Shown here one piece after another: positions 1 to 9,100 of a stretch of 64,000 nucleotides of DNA. The number at the start of each line of letters is the position of its first letter. Position 1 is the stretch's first letter. The stretch is from Cognatundibacterium curvum (GTDB taxonomy: Bacteria; Pseudomonadota; Gammaproteobacteria; Burkholderiales; Burkholderiaceae_D): assembly GCF_014284235.1 (NCBI RefSeq), contig NZ_JACOGD010000006.1:95207-159206 (forward strand). Reading direction: 5' to 3'. The notes under the pieces were generated by a model. It searched no databases and had not been told where the DNA came from. It saw only the letters and a program-made list of their open reading frames with translations. The position numbers and the translations under genes were made by a program.

Positions 1-307
1 GCTGACCCGTTATGGCAGAGAGCGCCGCATCTTATTGACGATTAATCAGTTTTTTACTGCTGGCCGGGTGGTCGCCCATTCCGACTTGCTGACGGTATTA
101 CCGCGCCATTTAATTTCAGCAACTGGGATGACCGATGCGCTGATCTGGAAAGAGTTGCCGTTTGAGACGCCGGAAGTCCATGTGGATATGTTGTGGCATG
201 AACGCGATGGCCGCAATCCGGCGCATAAATGGCTACGGGATAATTTGATTAATATGACCCATTCTAATTTGGTTCCGGAATTAGAGCAGGATGTAAGCCA
301 TGAATAG
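1..307 (+). CDS. LysR-type transcriptional regulator, C-terminal part
   Basis: Only the last 101 codons are in the window; the reading frame runs from base 2 and is open to the left edge, so the start lies upstream. The residues read as the C-terminal half of the LysR substrate-binding domain: the segment around VVAHSDLLTVLPRHL is the usual 'position-seven, leads to a dead-end/default, high-affinity binding' region of such proteins, followed by a late WHERDGRNPAHKWLRD helix that is typical of NodD/SyrM- and PA0477-like LysR members ('W..R...DP.H.WLR'). The DNA-binding domain is not visible, so the target and ligand cannot be named. The gene ends just before the AT-rich stretch and DnaA-box-like array. 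Family assignment is fairly sure. Confidence 0.8.
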   Translation, partial: LTRYGRERRILLTINQFFTAGRVVAHSDLLTVLPRHLISATGMTDALIWKELPFETPEVHVDMLWHERDGRNPAHKWLRDNLINMTHSNLVPELEQDVSHE

Positions 308-312
308 CGATG

Positions 313-400
313 GTGAGTACTAACAAATAATTATATTTAGCCTTATTGTCCTGATCTTTTACACAATATATAAACAGCATATCAACAAGATATTCAGTGT
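313..400. other. AT-rich stretch beside the DnaA-box-like array
   Basis: This 88-base stretch is clearly richer in A and T than the genes around it, with runs such as ATAATTATATTTA and ACAATATATAAA. It lies immediately before the 11-bp-periodic array at 401-476. That arrangement, an AT-rich easily melted segment next to a row of DnaA-type sites, is seen in replication origins, but AT-rich promoters look the same by eye. No gene is visible here on either strand. Confidence 0.45.
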
Positions 401-476
401 TTATACATGGCTTATACATAAGTTATACCGGGTTTATACAGATGTTTTCCATGGTTTATGCACGCACTTATCCACA
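401..476 (+). promoter_or_regulatory. array of seven DnaA-box-like 9-mers with 11-bp spacing
   Basis: Seven 9-mers related to the DnaA box TTATNCACA start at 401, 412, 423, 434, 445, 456 and 468: TTATACATG, TTATACATA, TTATACCGG, TTATACAGA, TTTTCCATG, TTATGCACG and TTATCCACA. Six are in exact 11-bp register and the last is shifted by one base. The final unit is the perfect consensus; the others have one to three mismatches. In E. coli oriC, low-affinity DnaA sites are separated by 2 bp, which is the same 11-bp repeat, and are anchored by a strong box. The array could be a replication-origin-like or DnaA-titrating site, or a DnaA-controlled promoter for the following ribE. No dnaA, dnaN, rep or par gene is in view. 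An 11-bp repeat for another regulator is also possible. Confidence 0.6.
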
Positions 477-608
477 GTCTGGCAAGCGCGAAATCGCATA
501 AAAAATCCTGTTTGTTCACATCCTGAGCTCTAAGCCATAGCAGCGCTAAGTTCTGATTGCTGTTTCGCTTTACAATCTCAGTCTTGCTGATACAGACGGA
601 CAAAACAT

Positions 609-1301
609 ATGTTTACAGGGATAGTTCAGGGCGTGGCCCAGATTGCCACGATTGAAGATAAACCGGGCTTGCGGACTTTGCGCATCGCCTTTCCCGCAGG
701 TTTTGACAGCAATCTGCAAATTGGTGCCAGTGTTGCTGTCGATGGTGTATGCCTGACTGTGACGGAACTGCATGCAGATGCGGCCGATTTTGATGTGATG
801 CAGCAAAGCCTGAATATCACCACCCTTGGATCTTATCCACAGGGCGCGCATGTGAATGTAGAACGTGCAGCCAAAGACGGTGCTGAAATCGGTGGTCATC
901 CATTATCCGGTCATGTCGATTTCACTGCTCACATCGCGGCCATCCGTGAGTTAGAAAATAACTACGTGATACGGATCGCCGTTCCGCCTCAGTGGCTACG
1001 CTATATTTTTGCCAAAGGCTATATCGCGATCAATGGCGCCAGTCTGACCATTGCTGAAGTGAATCGCGATGAGAGCTGGTTCGAAGTCTGGCTGATCCCT
1101 GAAACCTTACGCATGACGGTATTTGCTGAAAAAGCGCCGGGTGCCGCGTTAAATATAGAAATTGAGCGCACTACTCAGGTCATCGTTGATACGGTGCGTA
1201 ACATGTTGGGCGAGACGCTGGGCCCATTGCTGCCAGCGTTAGAGGCAGTGCTGGCGCAGCAGGGATTGTCTGCGGAAGCACTGCGTTCCACATTACGCTG
1301 A
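609..1301 (+). CDS. ribE: riboflavin synthase, alpha subunit
   Basis: Riboflavin synthase dismutates two 6,7-dimethyl-8-ribityllumazines to riboflavin and the pyrimidine precursor in the cytoplasm. The 230-residue protein shows the two tandem lumazine-binding barrels: the N-terminal start MFTGIVQG, VDGVCLTV at 44-51 with the catalytic-type Cys48, GGHPLSGHVD at 95-104, and the second-barrel equivalent INGASLTI at 141-148 followed by LIPETLRMT. It resembles the E. coli enzyme (which also starts MFTGIVQG) but has about 17 extra C-terminal residues. The ribosome binding site is weak (GGA about 8 bases before the ATG). It stands alone, away from ribD, ribBA and ribH, and no FMN riboswitch is visible upstream; instead the upstream region carries the DnaA-box-like array. 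A second consensus DnaA box lies inside the gene at 833-841. Confidence 0.88.
   Translation: MFTGIVQGVAQIATIEDKPGLRTLRIAFPAGFDSNLQIGASVAVDGVCLTVTELHADAADFDVMQQSLNITTLGSYPQGAHVNVERAAKDGAEIGGHPLSGHVDFTAHIAAIRELENNYVIRIAVPPQWLRYIFAKGYIAINGASLTIAEVNRDESWFEVWLIPETLRMTVFAEKAPGAALNIEIERTTQVIVDTVRNMLGETLGPLLPALEAVLAQQGLSAEALRSTLR
833..841 (+). promoter_or_regulatory. consensus DnaA box inside ribE
   Basis: The 9-mer TTATCCACA here is a perfect match to the strong DnaA box, and is the second one within 400 bases (the other is at 468-476). Inside a coding region one copy alone would mean little; it is listed because of the nearby array. Confidence 0.3.
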
Positions 1302-1332
1302 TATGGTGTGCCGATGGCGTGTGCCGGTCGTG

Positions 1333-1719
1333 TCAGACCGGCTCCGTCAGTCCGGCCTCTTTTAATATCTCATGTGCGGAGCGGAATGCATCGATCGCGA
1401 GTGGCATGCCGCAATACACACTCGCGTGCAGCAACACTTCCTGAATTTCCTTCAAACTCGCGCCATTGTTCAGTGCGCCCCGTACATGGCCCTTGATTTC
1501 ATGTGAGCGCCCCATCGCAGTCAGCATGCCCAGCGTGATCAGGCTACGTGTTTTTAATTCCAATCCATCGCGACACCAGACTGTGCCCCAGGCGTTTCTG
1601 TTAACAAATTCTTGTAGCGGTGCTGTGAAGTTGTCCAGATCTTTGCTGGCTTTTTCGACAAATTCTTTTCCCATCACTTGCTGGCGTATGCTTAAGCCAT
1701 CTTGAGTTTGCGGATCCAT
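1333..1719 (-). CDS. carboxymuconolactone decarboxylase family protein
   Basis: A 128-residue protein of the AhpD/carboxymuconolactone decarboxylase fold, close in length and pattern to PcaC (4-carboxymuconolactone decarboxylase of the protocatechuate branch of the beta-ketoadipate pathway). Family features are the helix with RSLITLGMLTAMGR, the conserved HEIKGHVRGALNNG segment that carries the active-site histidine, and EIQEVLLHASVYCGMP. The ATG at 1719 was chosen because GGAG lies 5 bases before it and the length then fits PcaC; a further upstream start would add 21 residues that do not look like the family. No other protocatechuate genes are nearby, so the substrate is uncertain and it may act in redox defence or a different ring-cleavage route. 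Confidence 0.8.
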   Translation of the reverse strand: MDPQTQDGLSIRQQVMGKEFVEKASKDLDNFTAPLQEFVNRNAWGTVWCRDGLELKTRSLITLGMLTAMGRSHEIKGHVRGALNNGASLKEIQEVLLHASVYCGMPLAIDAFRSAHEILKEAGLTEPV

Positions 1720-2013
1720 CTTATCTCCATGCGGTTTAATCAGAGCATCATGCTGAAAGTGTAAATGATTTCCTGAGACCATAATCTCTAAAAAAGCGTC
1801 GCAGAATTCCCGTGCAGATTGGTGTTACAGCGTTTGGACACCATCATCACCTCAATGCGTTGCTATTGTTAAAAATGTTCTCCGGGAAATAAAAAGCTTT
1901 AGCTTGAAGATACTATACGTACTAGAATGAATTGAAACTCCCATACCTGCGTGCAATTTTTCCTCATTTTCAGCAGGATAACCGCTGGTAGCTACCTAGT
2001 CTCAGGATTGCGC

Positions 2014-3528
2014 ATGATGTCATTTCTTAAATCCGATACACCGGACTTACCTCCCTGGAGGGTTTTACTTGTTGATGATGAACCTGACGTTCATGATGTA
2101 ACTAAGCTGACATTGAACCGTTTTCGCCTGGACGGACGCGCTATACAATTTTTGCATGCTTACAGTGGTCAGCAAGCGAAAGCTATTTTGCAGTCTGAAC
2201 CCGATATTGCACTGGTCTTTCTGGATGTGGTGATGGAAACGGAAAATGCCGGCCTGGAAGTCGCCCGCTGGATGCGTAAGGATTTGCAAAATCAGATCAC
2301 GCGTATCGTATTACGCACTGGTCAGCCCGGACAGGCTCCCGAGGAGAGTGTCATCGTTGATTATGATATTAATGATTACAAGGAAAAAACCGAACTCGAC
2401 CGGAAAAAATTATTTACCACCACTTTTGCAGCCTTACGCGCTTACCGCGACATCATGACGGTAGAAGAGGCGCGCCGTTATCAGGCCAGTTACCGCGCTG
2501 GCTTGGAACGGGTCATCGAAGCCTCTGCTCATATTTTTCGCCAACGTAATCTGACTGATTTTGCCAATGGTTTGCTACAGCAAGTCGTGGCATTACTGCG
2601 ACTCGAAAAAAGTATATTGCTTAGGGTAAAGGGCGCCAGTGCTATCCATGGTGAAGACCGCTATGAAATTTTGGCCCGCATCGGTGAGCTGGATCTGGAG
2701 CATGAAATGTTCAGCCCAGCCATGGTGGCGAAGCTGGATGAAACCTGCGTGAATAAAATATCCCGATTGTATGGGGATACCTTTGTCGGGTATTTTCCTA
2801 ACAATAGTGGAAAAACTTCCTTGCTGGTGTTGCAGGGGGTAAACGATGTGACAGAGATGGATACGCAGTTACTGGAAGTATTTTCATCCGGGGTGGCAAT
2901 CGCTTTCGATAATATCCTGCTCAACCAGGAAATTACCGATACACAGGGCGAACTGATCATGCGCCTGGGTGATGTGGTCGAATCACGGTCTCATGAGGCA
3001 GGTAACCATGTGCGCCGTATGGCCGAAATCTGTTACCTGATTGCGATGGAATCCGGCATGGATGCCGACGAGGCTGCAATACTGAAGCAGGCAGCCCCTA
3101 TGCATGACATAGGAAAAATTGCGACACCCGATGCGATTTTGCTTAAACCTGGCAAACTGGATAAGGATGAATGGGAAACCATGAAGAAACATCCTGAAGT
3201 CGGTATGTCTATCCTGCAAGGCTCTCAGCGCCCTATTTTGCGAGCTTCAGCGATCATCGCGCACCAGCATCATGAGCGTTACGACGGCAGCGGATATCCT
3301 CAGGGCTTACAGCAGGAAGAGATCCATCCTTATGCACGTATCGTCGCGGTGGCGGATGTGTTTGATGCCTTAATCCAGAAACGGGTATATAAGCCTGCCT
3401 GGCCTGTGCCCGAAGTACTGGCTCATCTGGAATCCGTTGCTGGCTCTCACCTGGATCCGCATTATGTGTCGATTCTGGTGGCAAATGTGGATAAGGCCTT
3501 AGATATCAACAGCAGATTTCCAGACTAA
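2014..3528 (+). CDS. response regulator with DUF3369 and HD-GYP c-di-GMP phosphodiesterase
   Basis: A 504-residue cytoplasmic regulator that would hydrolyse cyclic di-GMP when its receiver is phosphorylated. The receiver domain has the acidic pair D21-D22 and the phospho-acceptor D71 in VFLDVVMETE. A DUF3369 linker follows, and the C-terminal HD-GYP domain carries MHDIGK (HD near 364-365), HQHHERYDGSGYP and the GYP motif near 427-429, so the catalytic residues look intact. The ATG at 2014 has AGGA 6 bases upstream; a GTG at 1951 in frame would add 21 residues with no family match. It converges on the GAF-GAF histidine kinase at 3559-5505, which is a natural candidate partner. The N-terminal half is closely similar to that of the REC-DUF3369-GGDEF-EAL protein at 51289-53520. 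Confidence 0.9.
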   Translation: MMSFLKSDTPDLPPWRVLLVDDEPDVHDVTKLTLNRFRLDGRAIQFLHAYSGQQAKAILQSEPDIALVFLDVVMETENAGLEVARWMRKDLQNQITRIVLRTGQPGQAPEESVIVDYDINDYKEKTELDRKKLFTTTFAALRAYRDIMTVEEARRYQASYRAGLERVIEASAHIFRQRNLTDFANGLLQQVVALLRLEKSILLRVKGASAIHGEDRYEILARIGELDLEHEMFSPAMVAKLDETCVNKISRLYGDTFVGYFPNNSGKTSLLVLQGVNDVTEMDTQLLEVFSSGVAIAFDNILLNQEITDTQGELIMRLGDVVESRSHEAGNHVRRMAEICYLIAMESGMDADEAAILKQAAPMHDIGKIATPDAILLKPGKLDKDEWETMKKHPEVGMSILQGSQRPILRASAIIAHQHHERYDGSGYPQGLQQEEIHPYARIVAVADVFDALIQKRVYKPAWPVPEVLAHLESVAGSHLDPHYVSILVANVDKALDINSRFPD

Positions 3529-3558
3529 GGTTTGCTCGCCCGTGCGATAAACGCCAGT

Positions 3559-5505
3559 TTAGCTGTTGAGCGTCTTGTCAGTGGATGACTGATGGCGTAA
3601 AGGAATACAGATTTCATAGCGCAATCCCATTCCGGCACCACTGCTGGCACGGATTTGCCCACCCAAGCGTACAGTGACCAGGTTATACACAATGTGTGTG
3701 CCTAGTCCGCTGCCACCCTGACCACGCTTAGTCGTATAAAACGGTTCAAACAAATGTCTGAGTTCCTCACTGGCGACACCTTTACCATTGTCTTCAAACA
3801 GCAGTATCAGCGTGTCCCCGTCTTGTGTCGCACAAATAGTGATGCGGCCATCTTCACGCTGTTCCAGTCCATGCACCAGGGAATTGACAAACAGGTTCGT
3901 GATAATTTGCGAAATAGCACCCGGAAAGCTGTGCAGGCGGATATCGTCTGCACAGCTTAGCTGAACGCTGACTGTATTCCCCCTGAGTTTAGGTTGCAGT
4001 GCTTGCAGGGTCTCTTCGAGATAGCTGCGCAGATTAAACTCACGCAGCATTTCATGTGACTGATCTACCGCCACTTGTTTGAAGCTGCGCACCAGGGTGG
4101 CTCCACGCTGGCTGTTGGTGGTGAGTATGCGTAAGGACTGATCACAGATGTCAAGAAATTCGGCCAGCTCTTGCTGACTCAATTGTCCTGAAGTGAAATG
4201 TTTGCGCAGTATTGCGACCTCCTCCACCAAATGGCTGGTCGCTGTGACACAAATGCCTAACGGCGTATTGATTTCATGGGCTACGCCTGCAACCAGACGC
4301 CCTAAAGAAGCGAGTTTTTCCTGATTGATCAATTCTGACTGTGCCGATGTCAGCGCTTTCAGCGTCTGGCTGAGTTCGAAATTCTTATTCTCCAGTTCAT
4401 GTTTGGCCCTTTGTATGTCTTCCGCTGCCTGCATACGTAACAGACCGGCGGCAACATGGCTGGCGATGAAGCTCAGCAATTCCAGATCCGCATTGGTATA
4501 AGTCAGTTCGGGACGATAACTCTGGACGATCATCACCCCAAACAATTGTTCATCTGCCAGTAAAGGCGCGCCCATCCAGCTGTATGAATCCAAATTACCC
4601 AGCACTTCTATCGTGCCTTCAGAAATCAATTGTTCGAGTTCAGGCCGATTTATCAGTAGCGCCTGGCGTTTTTGCACCACATACGAGGTGATCCCTTTCC
4701 CTAACGGGAAGCGGGTACCGGTCGCATTGCTATCAATCTCGTCTGCAAAATAAACGATACTGAATTCCTGAGTCTCTGCATGAAAAAATGCGACCATAAA
4801 ATTCGGCGCCTGCATCAGTTCACTCATGATTTCATGCAAACGAGAAAATCTTCGTTCCTGGTGCGATGCCAGGATCGACAATTCCGCGATCTGATACAAG
4901 GCTCTTTGCAGATTTTCAGCCTTACGCCGTATTTCGATTTCCTTTTTGAGCAACTGGGTCCGGTCGCGCACAGCCTGCTCAAGTTTGTCAAAGCTGAACA
5001 GGCGTTCCAAAGCGATTGACACATGAGCCGCAATCATACCGAATAAGGCTTGATCCTCATCTGAAAACAGGTGGTCGGCGTTATAGCTTTGTATAACCAT
5101 GGCACCCAGCACATGGCCCTGGTGACTCATTAAGGGATGGCCCAGCCAATGCTCGGAGCGCGTGCCACTGCCCCAATCGCGGGCGGCATCCTGCTCCGCG
5201 GTCATAGACAAAGATGTGCGGTGCAATATTACCCAGGCGGTCGGTGACTCAGAAGGGTCTTGCAGTGGAAAAGTCTGATCGGGATCGAGTGGCGCATCGA
5301 CTTCATCAACTTCATACACATAGCGAACGCTGTGTGTTTTATCGTCATACAGTGCGACATAAAAATTGGCCGCATACATGATGCGGCCTATAGCTTGATG
5401 CACATTGCGCAGAAAGCCGACCAGCTCGTTACAAGAGGCTGACAAGTGGCTGATTTCCAGCACCACCTGCTGTACCGCCTCCAGTCGCTGCAGCCGTGCC
5501 TTCAT
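3559..5505 (-). CDS. soluble sensor histidine kinase with two GAF domains
   Basis: A 648-residue kinase without membrane segments, so it should sense a cytoplasmic signal. GAF domain 1 covers about residues 10-170, a coiled coil 172-200, GAF domain 2 about 205-360, and a second coiled coil leads into the dimerisation helix with GRLVAGVAHEINTP, His410 being the phospho-acceptor. The ATP-binding domain shows the N box (ITNLFVNSLVHG), the G1 box (FEDNGKGV) and the G2 box (GQGGSGLG). The H box type (HEINTPL) is that of GAF-linked kinases that pair with separate regulators. It starts only 11 bases after the Lrp-type gene in the same direction, with no clear ribosome binding site, so translation may be coupled. 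Facing it is the HD-GYP regulator, its likely target. Confidence 0.88.
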   Translation of the reverse strand: MKARLQRLEAVQQVVLEISHLSASCNELVGFLRNVHQAIGRIMYAANFYVALYDDKTHSVRYVYEVDEVDAPLDPDQTFPLQDPSESPTAWVILHRTSLSMTAEQDAARDWGSGTRSEHWLGHPLMSHQGHVLGAMVIQSYNADHLFSDEDQALFGMIAAHVSIALERLFSFDKLEQAVRDRTQLLKKEIEIRRKAENLQRALYQIAELSILASHQERRFSRLHEIMSELMQAPNFMVAFFHAETQEFSIVYFADEIDSNATGTRFPLGKGITSYVVQKRQALLINRPELEQLISEGTIEVLGNLDSYSWMGAPLLADEQLFGVMIVQSYRPELTYTNADLELLSFIASHVAAGLLRMQAAEDIQRAKHELENKNFELSQTLKALTSAQSELINQEKLASLGRLVAGVAHEINTPLGICVTATSHLVEEVAILRKHFTSGQLSQQELAEFLDICDQSLRILTTNSQRGATLVRSFKQVAVDQSHEMLREFNLRSYLEETLQALQPKLRGNTVSVQLSCADDIRLHSFPGAISQIITNLFVNSLVHGLEQREDGRITICATQDGDTLILLFEDNGKGVASEELRHLFEPFYTTKRGQGGSGLGTHIVYNLVTVRLGGQIRASSGAGMGLRYEICIPLRHQSSTDKTLNS

Positions 5506-5516
5506 GGCCAGACTGA

Positions 5517-5975
5517 CTATTTAATTGGCAGGCAACTGGTGTTTTTGACTTCTTCCATGACCGCATAGGTATGCGTTTCACGGACGCCACTCAGTTGTAA
5601 TAAGGATTTGCCCAGGAAATCGCGGTAGGCGTTCATGTCTTTAACACGTGCTTTGACCAGGTAATCAAAGCCACCGGCGACCATATGACATTCAAGTACT
5701 TCAGGTATCGCCTGTACACCGCGCCGGAACGCATCAAACACATCCGGTGTGGTGCGGTCTAATACCACCTCGATAAAAACCAGTAAGGCAACATCGAGCA
5801 AGTGGGGATTTAATTGCGCCGTGTAACCAAGGATATAACCCGACTCTTGCAGCTTACGCACACGCTCAAGGCAAGCCGCCGGGGACAGATTGACGCGGGT
5901 CGCCAATTCAACATTACTGATACGGCCATCATTTTGTAATTCGGCCAGAATTCTTTTACTGATTTTGTCTAGCAT
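5517..5975 (-). CDS. Lrp/AsnC family regulator, likely controlling putA
   Basis: A 152-residue protein with the full Lrp layout: an N-terminal helix-turn-helix (LDKISKRILAELQNDGRISNVELATRVNLSPAACLERV), followed by the RAM ligand-binding domain ending in the typical HTYAVMEEVKNTSCLPIK tail motif of branched-chain/proline-responsive members. It is divergent from putA with 142 bases between the starts. In many proteobacteria whose PutA lacks a DNA-binding domain, an adjacent Lrp-type activator (PutR) turns putA on in response to proline; this is the likely role here, by inference from context. A dyad at 6014-6035 between the genes could be its site. Confidence 0.88.
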   Translation of the reverse strand: MLDKISKRILAELQNDGRISNVELATRVNLSPAACLERVRKLQESGYILGYTAQLNPHLLDVALLVFIEVVLDRTTPDVFDAFRRGVQAIPEVLECHMVAGGFDYLVKARVKDMNAYRDFLGKSLLQLSGVRETHTYAVMEEVKNTSCLPIK

Positions 5976-6013
5976 AAGAAGTCAAAAAAAACGGATTAAT
6001 AAAATTCGGGATT

Positions 6014-6035
6014 ATTTTCTCATGAAATAGAAAAT
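6014..6035. promoter_or_regulatory. inverted repeat between the Lrp-type gene and putA
   Basis: ATTTTCT at 6014-6020 and AGAAAAT at 6029-6035 form a perfect 7-bp dyad around an 8-base AT-rich centre. Lrp-type regulators bind AT-rich imperfect palindromes of about this size, and the site lies in the shared promoter region of the regulator and putA. Operator function is inferred from sequence and position only. Confidence 0.45.
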
Positions 6036-6117
6036 TTTGATATATCCAAGTATTTCCAGAATTAATAATCAGGGAGCATCTATACAATGAAATCATATTC
6101 GTTCTCATTCATCCTAT

Positions 6118-9100
6118 ATGATCGCCACTCATTTGCCTGATTCATCTGCCCCGTTTTCTGCCTTGCAAGCGGAACTGTTACCTAGCCAGAGTACCCTCAG
6201 AACAGCCATCACCGCGGCTTATCGTCGTGATGAAACTGAGGCTGTTGAATGGCTGTTATCACAGATTAATCCACAGTCCAGTTTACAACAAAACGTTGCG
6301 AAACTGGCACACAAGCTGGTTAGTTCCGTGCGTACCCAGCGTACCAGAGCCTCGGGCGTGGATGCCTTGATGCATGAGTTCTCTCTGTCTTCTGAGGAAG
6401 GTGTTGCGCTGATGTGTCTGGCTGAGGCTTTACTGCGGATTCCTGATCATCAGACTGCCGATCGTCTGATTGCAGACAAGATCAGCAAGGGTGATTGGGC
6501 TAAGCATCTGGGTGAGTCGCCTTCTTTGTTCGTGAATGCCGCGACCTGGGGTCTGCTGATTACCGGCAAACTGGTCAGCACCAATAGTGAAACCGGACTC
6601 GGTGCCGCGCTGACCCGTTTGATCGCAAAAGGAGGCGAGCCGCTGATACGCAAAGGAGTAGACCTTGCGATGCGTATGCTGGGCAATCAGTTTGTGACTG
6701 GACAAACGATAGAAGAAGCACTGAAGAACAGTCAGGACAATGAGAAACGTGGTTACCGTTATTCCTACGACATGCTGGGTGAAGCAGCGCTGACTGCCAA
6801 AGATGCGGCGTATTATTATCAGGCTTATGAAACGGCGATCCATGCGATTGGTAAGGCTTCCGCCGGACGTGGTATCAAAAATGGCCCAGGTATTTCGGTC
6901 AAATTATCGGCACTGCATCCGCGCTACTCACGGGCTCAGCGCGCCCGTACGCTGGATGAGTTGCTGCCATTGCTGAAGAAATTACTGCTGCTGGCGAAAC
7001 AATACAATATAGGCCTGAACATCGATGCGGAAGAGACAGATCGTCTCGAATTGTCACTCGACCTGATGGAAGCGCTGGCATTTGATCCGGATCTGAAAGG
7101 TTTTGAAGGTATAGGTTTCGTGGTACAGGGCTACCAGAAACGCTGTCCGTTTGTGATTGATTATCTGGTTGATCTGGCACGCCGCAGTGGCAGTAAATTC
7201 ATGATACGTCTGGTGAAAGGCGCTTATTGGGATGCAGAAATCAAACGTGCCCAGGTCGATGGCTTATCTGGCTATCCTGTCTACACCCGTAAGGTTTACA
7301 CCGATTTGTCTTACCTGACTTGTGCGCAAAAACTGCTGGCAGCGACCGATGTGATTTACCCACAATTCGCTACCCATAATGCACTGACCCTGTCGACGAT
7401 ATACACCTGGGCGCAACAGGCAGGTGTGACTGATTACGAATTCCAGTGTCTGCATGGGATGGGTGAAACTCTGTACGATCAGGTGGTGGGTAAAGATAAT
7501 CTGGATAAACCTTGTCGTATTTATGCACCGGTCGGTTCACACCAGACCTTGCTGGCCTATTTAGTGCGCCGCTTATTGGAAAACGGCGCGAACTCTTCTT
7601 TCGTGAACCAGATCGTCGATGAAAGTGTGTCGATCGATACGCTGATTGCGGACCCGATTGCTATTTCGCGCGAACTGGGCGGACAGCCACATAAAGGTAT
7701 CGCCTTGCCGCGTGATCTGTTTGGCAAAGAACGTAAAAATTCTGCCGGACTGGATTTTTCCAACGAGAACACATTGCAGGAAGTCAGTGCACATTTTGAA
7801 CAAAGCGTGCATCAGACGCAGATCGCAGGTCCTTTGCTGGCGGTGGACAGCAGTGCCAGCAGCAGCCGGCCCGTCCTCAATCCGGCTAATCTGAAGGATC
7901 AGGTCGGTTCTGTGGTTGAAGCAAATAGTAGTGATGTACAGCATGCCTTACATGCCGCCCATGCCTACGCGCTGGACTGGCAAACGACGGCACCCTCGGT
8001 ACGTGCAGCAGCGCTGCATCGCGCGGCGGATTTACTGGAACAACAGACCCTGGATTTCATGGCGCTCGCGATCCGTGAGGCGGGTAAGTCCTTGCCGAAC
8101 GCGGTGGCTGAAGTGCGTGAGGCAGTGGATTTCCTGCGTTACTATGCGGCGCAGACCGAGTCTCAGCCACAAGCCTATGCACTGGGGCCGGTAGTATGTA
8201 TCAGCCCTTGGAATTTCCCGTTAGCGATCTTCATCGGCGAGGTCAGTGCAGCTTTGGCGGCTGGTAACGTCGTGCTGGCAAAACCGGCTGAACAGACACC
8301 ATTGATCGCTTACCGTGCAGTGCAGTTAATGCACGAAGCAGGTATACCGCGTGCTGCTTTGCAATTCCTGCCTGGTACTGGCGAAGTGGTTGGTGCTGAG
8401 CTGGTGGCGGATCACCGCGTCCGTGGTGTGATTTTTACCGGCTCCACCGAAGTCGCGCAGATTATCAACCGTACCCTGGCTAAGCGTGCCGTTGCGGAAG
8501 GTATCGATATTCCGCTTATTGCTGAAACCGGCGGTCAGAATGCCATGATCGTCGACAGCAGTGCTTTGCCTGAACAAGTGGTGAACGATGTCCTGTCATC
8601 TGCTTTCGACAGTGCTGGTCAGCGTTGTTCCGCTTTGCGGGTACTGTGTCTGCAGGAAGATATCGCTGACAAAACCATAGAAATGCTGCATGGCGCGATG
8701 CAGGAATTGCGCATTGGTCAGACCGACAGACTGGCAACGGATATCGGTCCGGTGATAGATGCTGAAGCGCAGAAAAATCTGCAGATGCATATCGATCAGA
8801 TGCGTCATAAAGCGAAATCTTTCTATACGCTGAATTTAAAAAATTCCTGTGCGGACGGTACTTTCGTCGCACCTACTGTACTCGAAATTGCTGATTTGTC
8901 CGATTTGAAAAAAGAAGTATTCGGGCCAGTTTTGCATGTATTGCGTTTCCAGCGCGATCAGCTTGGCAATCTGATCGATCAGATTAATGGCACTGGTTTT
9001 GGTTTGACGCTGGGCGTACATTCCCGCATCGATGAAACCATACAATTTATCGTTGAGCGCGCACACGTCGGTAACATCTACATCAACCGTAATATTGTCG

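Noticed and set aside
412-603. Minus-strand frame of 63 codons across the DnaA-box-like array
   Set aside because: No ribosome binding site or recognisable protein, and the sequence is better explained by the periodic array.
308-608. FMN riboswitch before ribE
   Set aside because: None of the conserved RFN-element blocks (for example the AGGGCGGGG start) is present in the leader.
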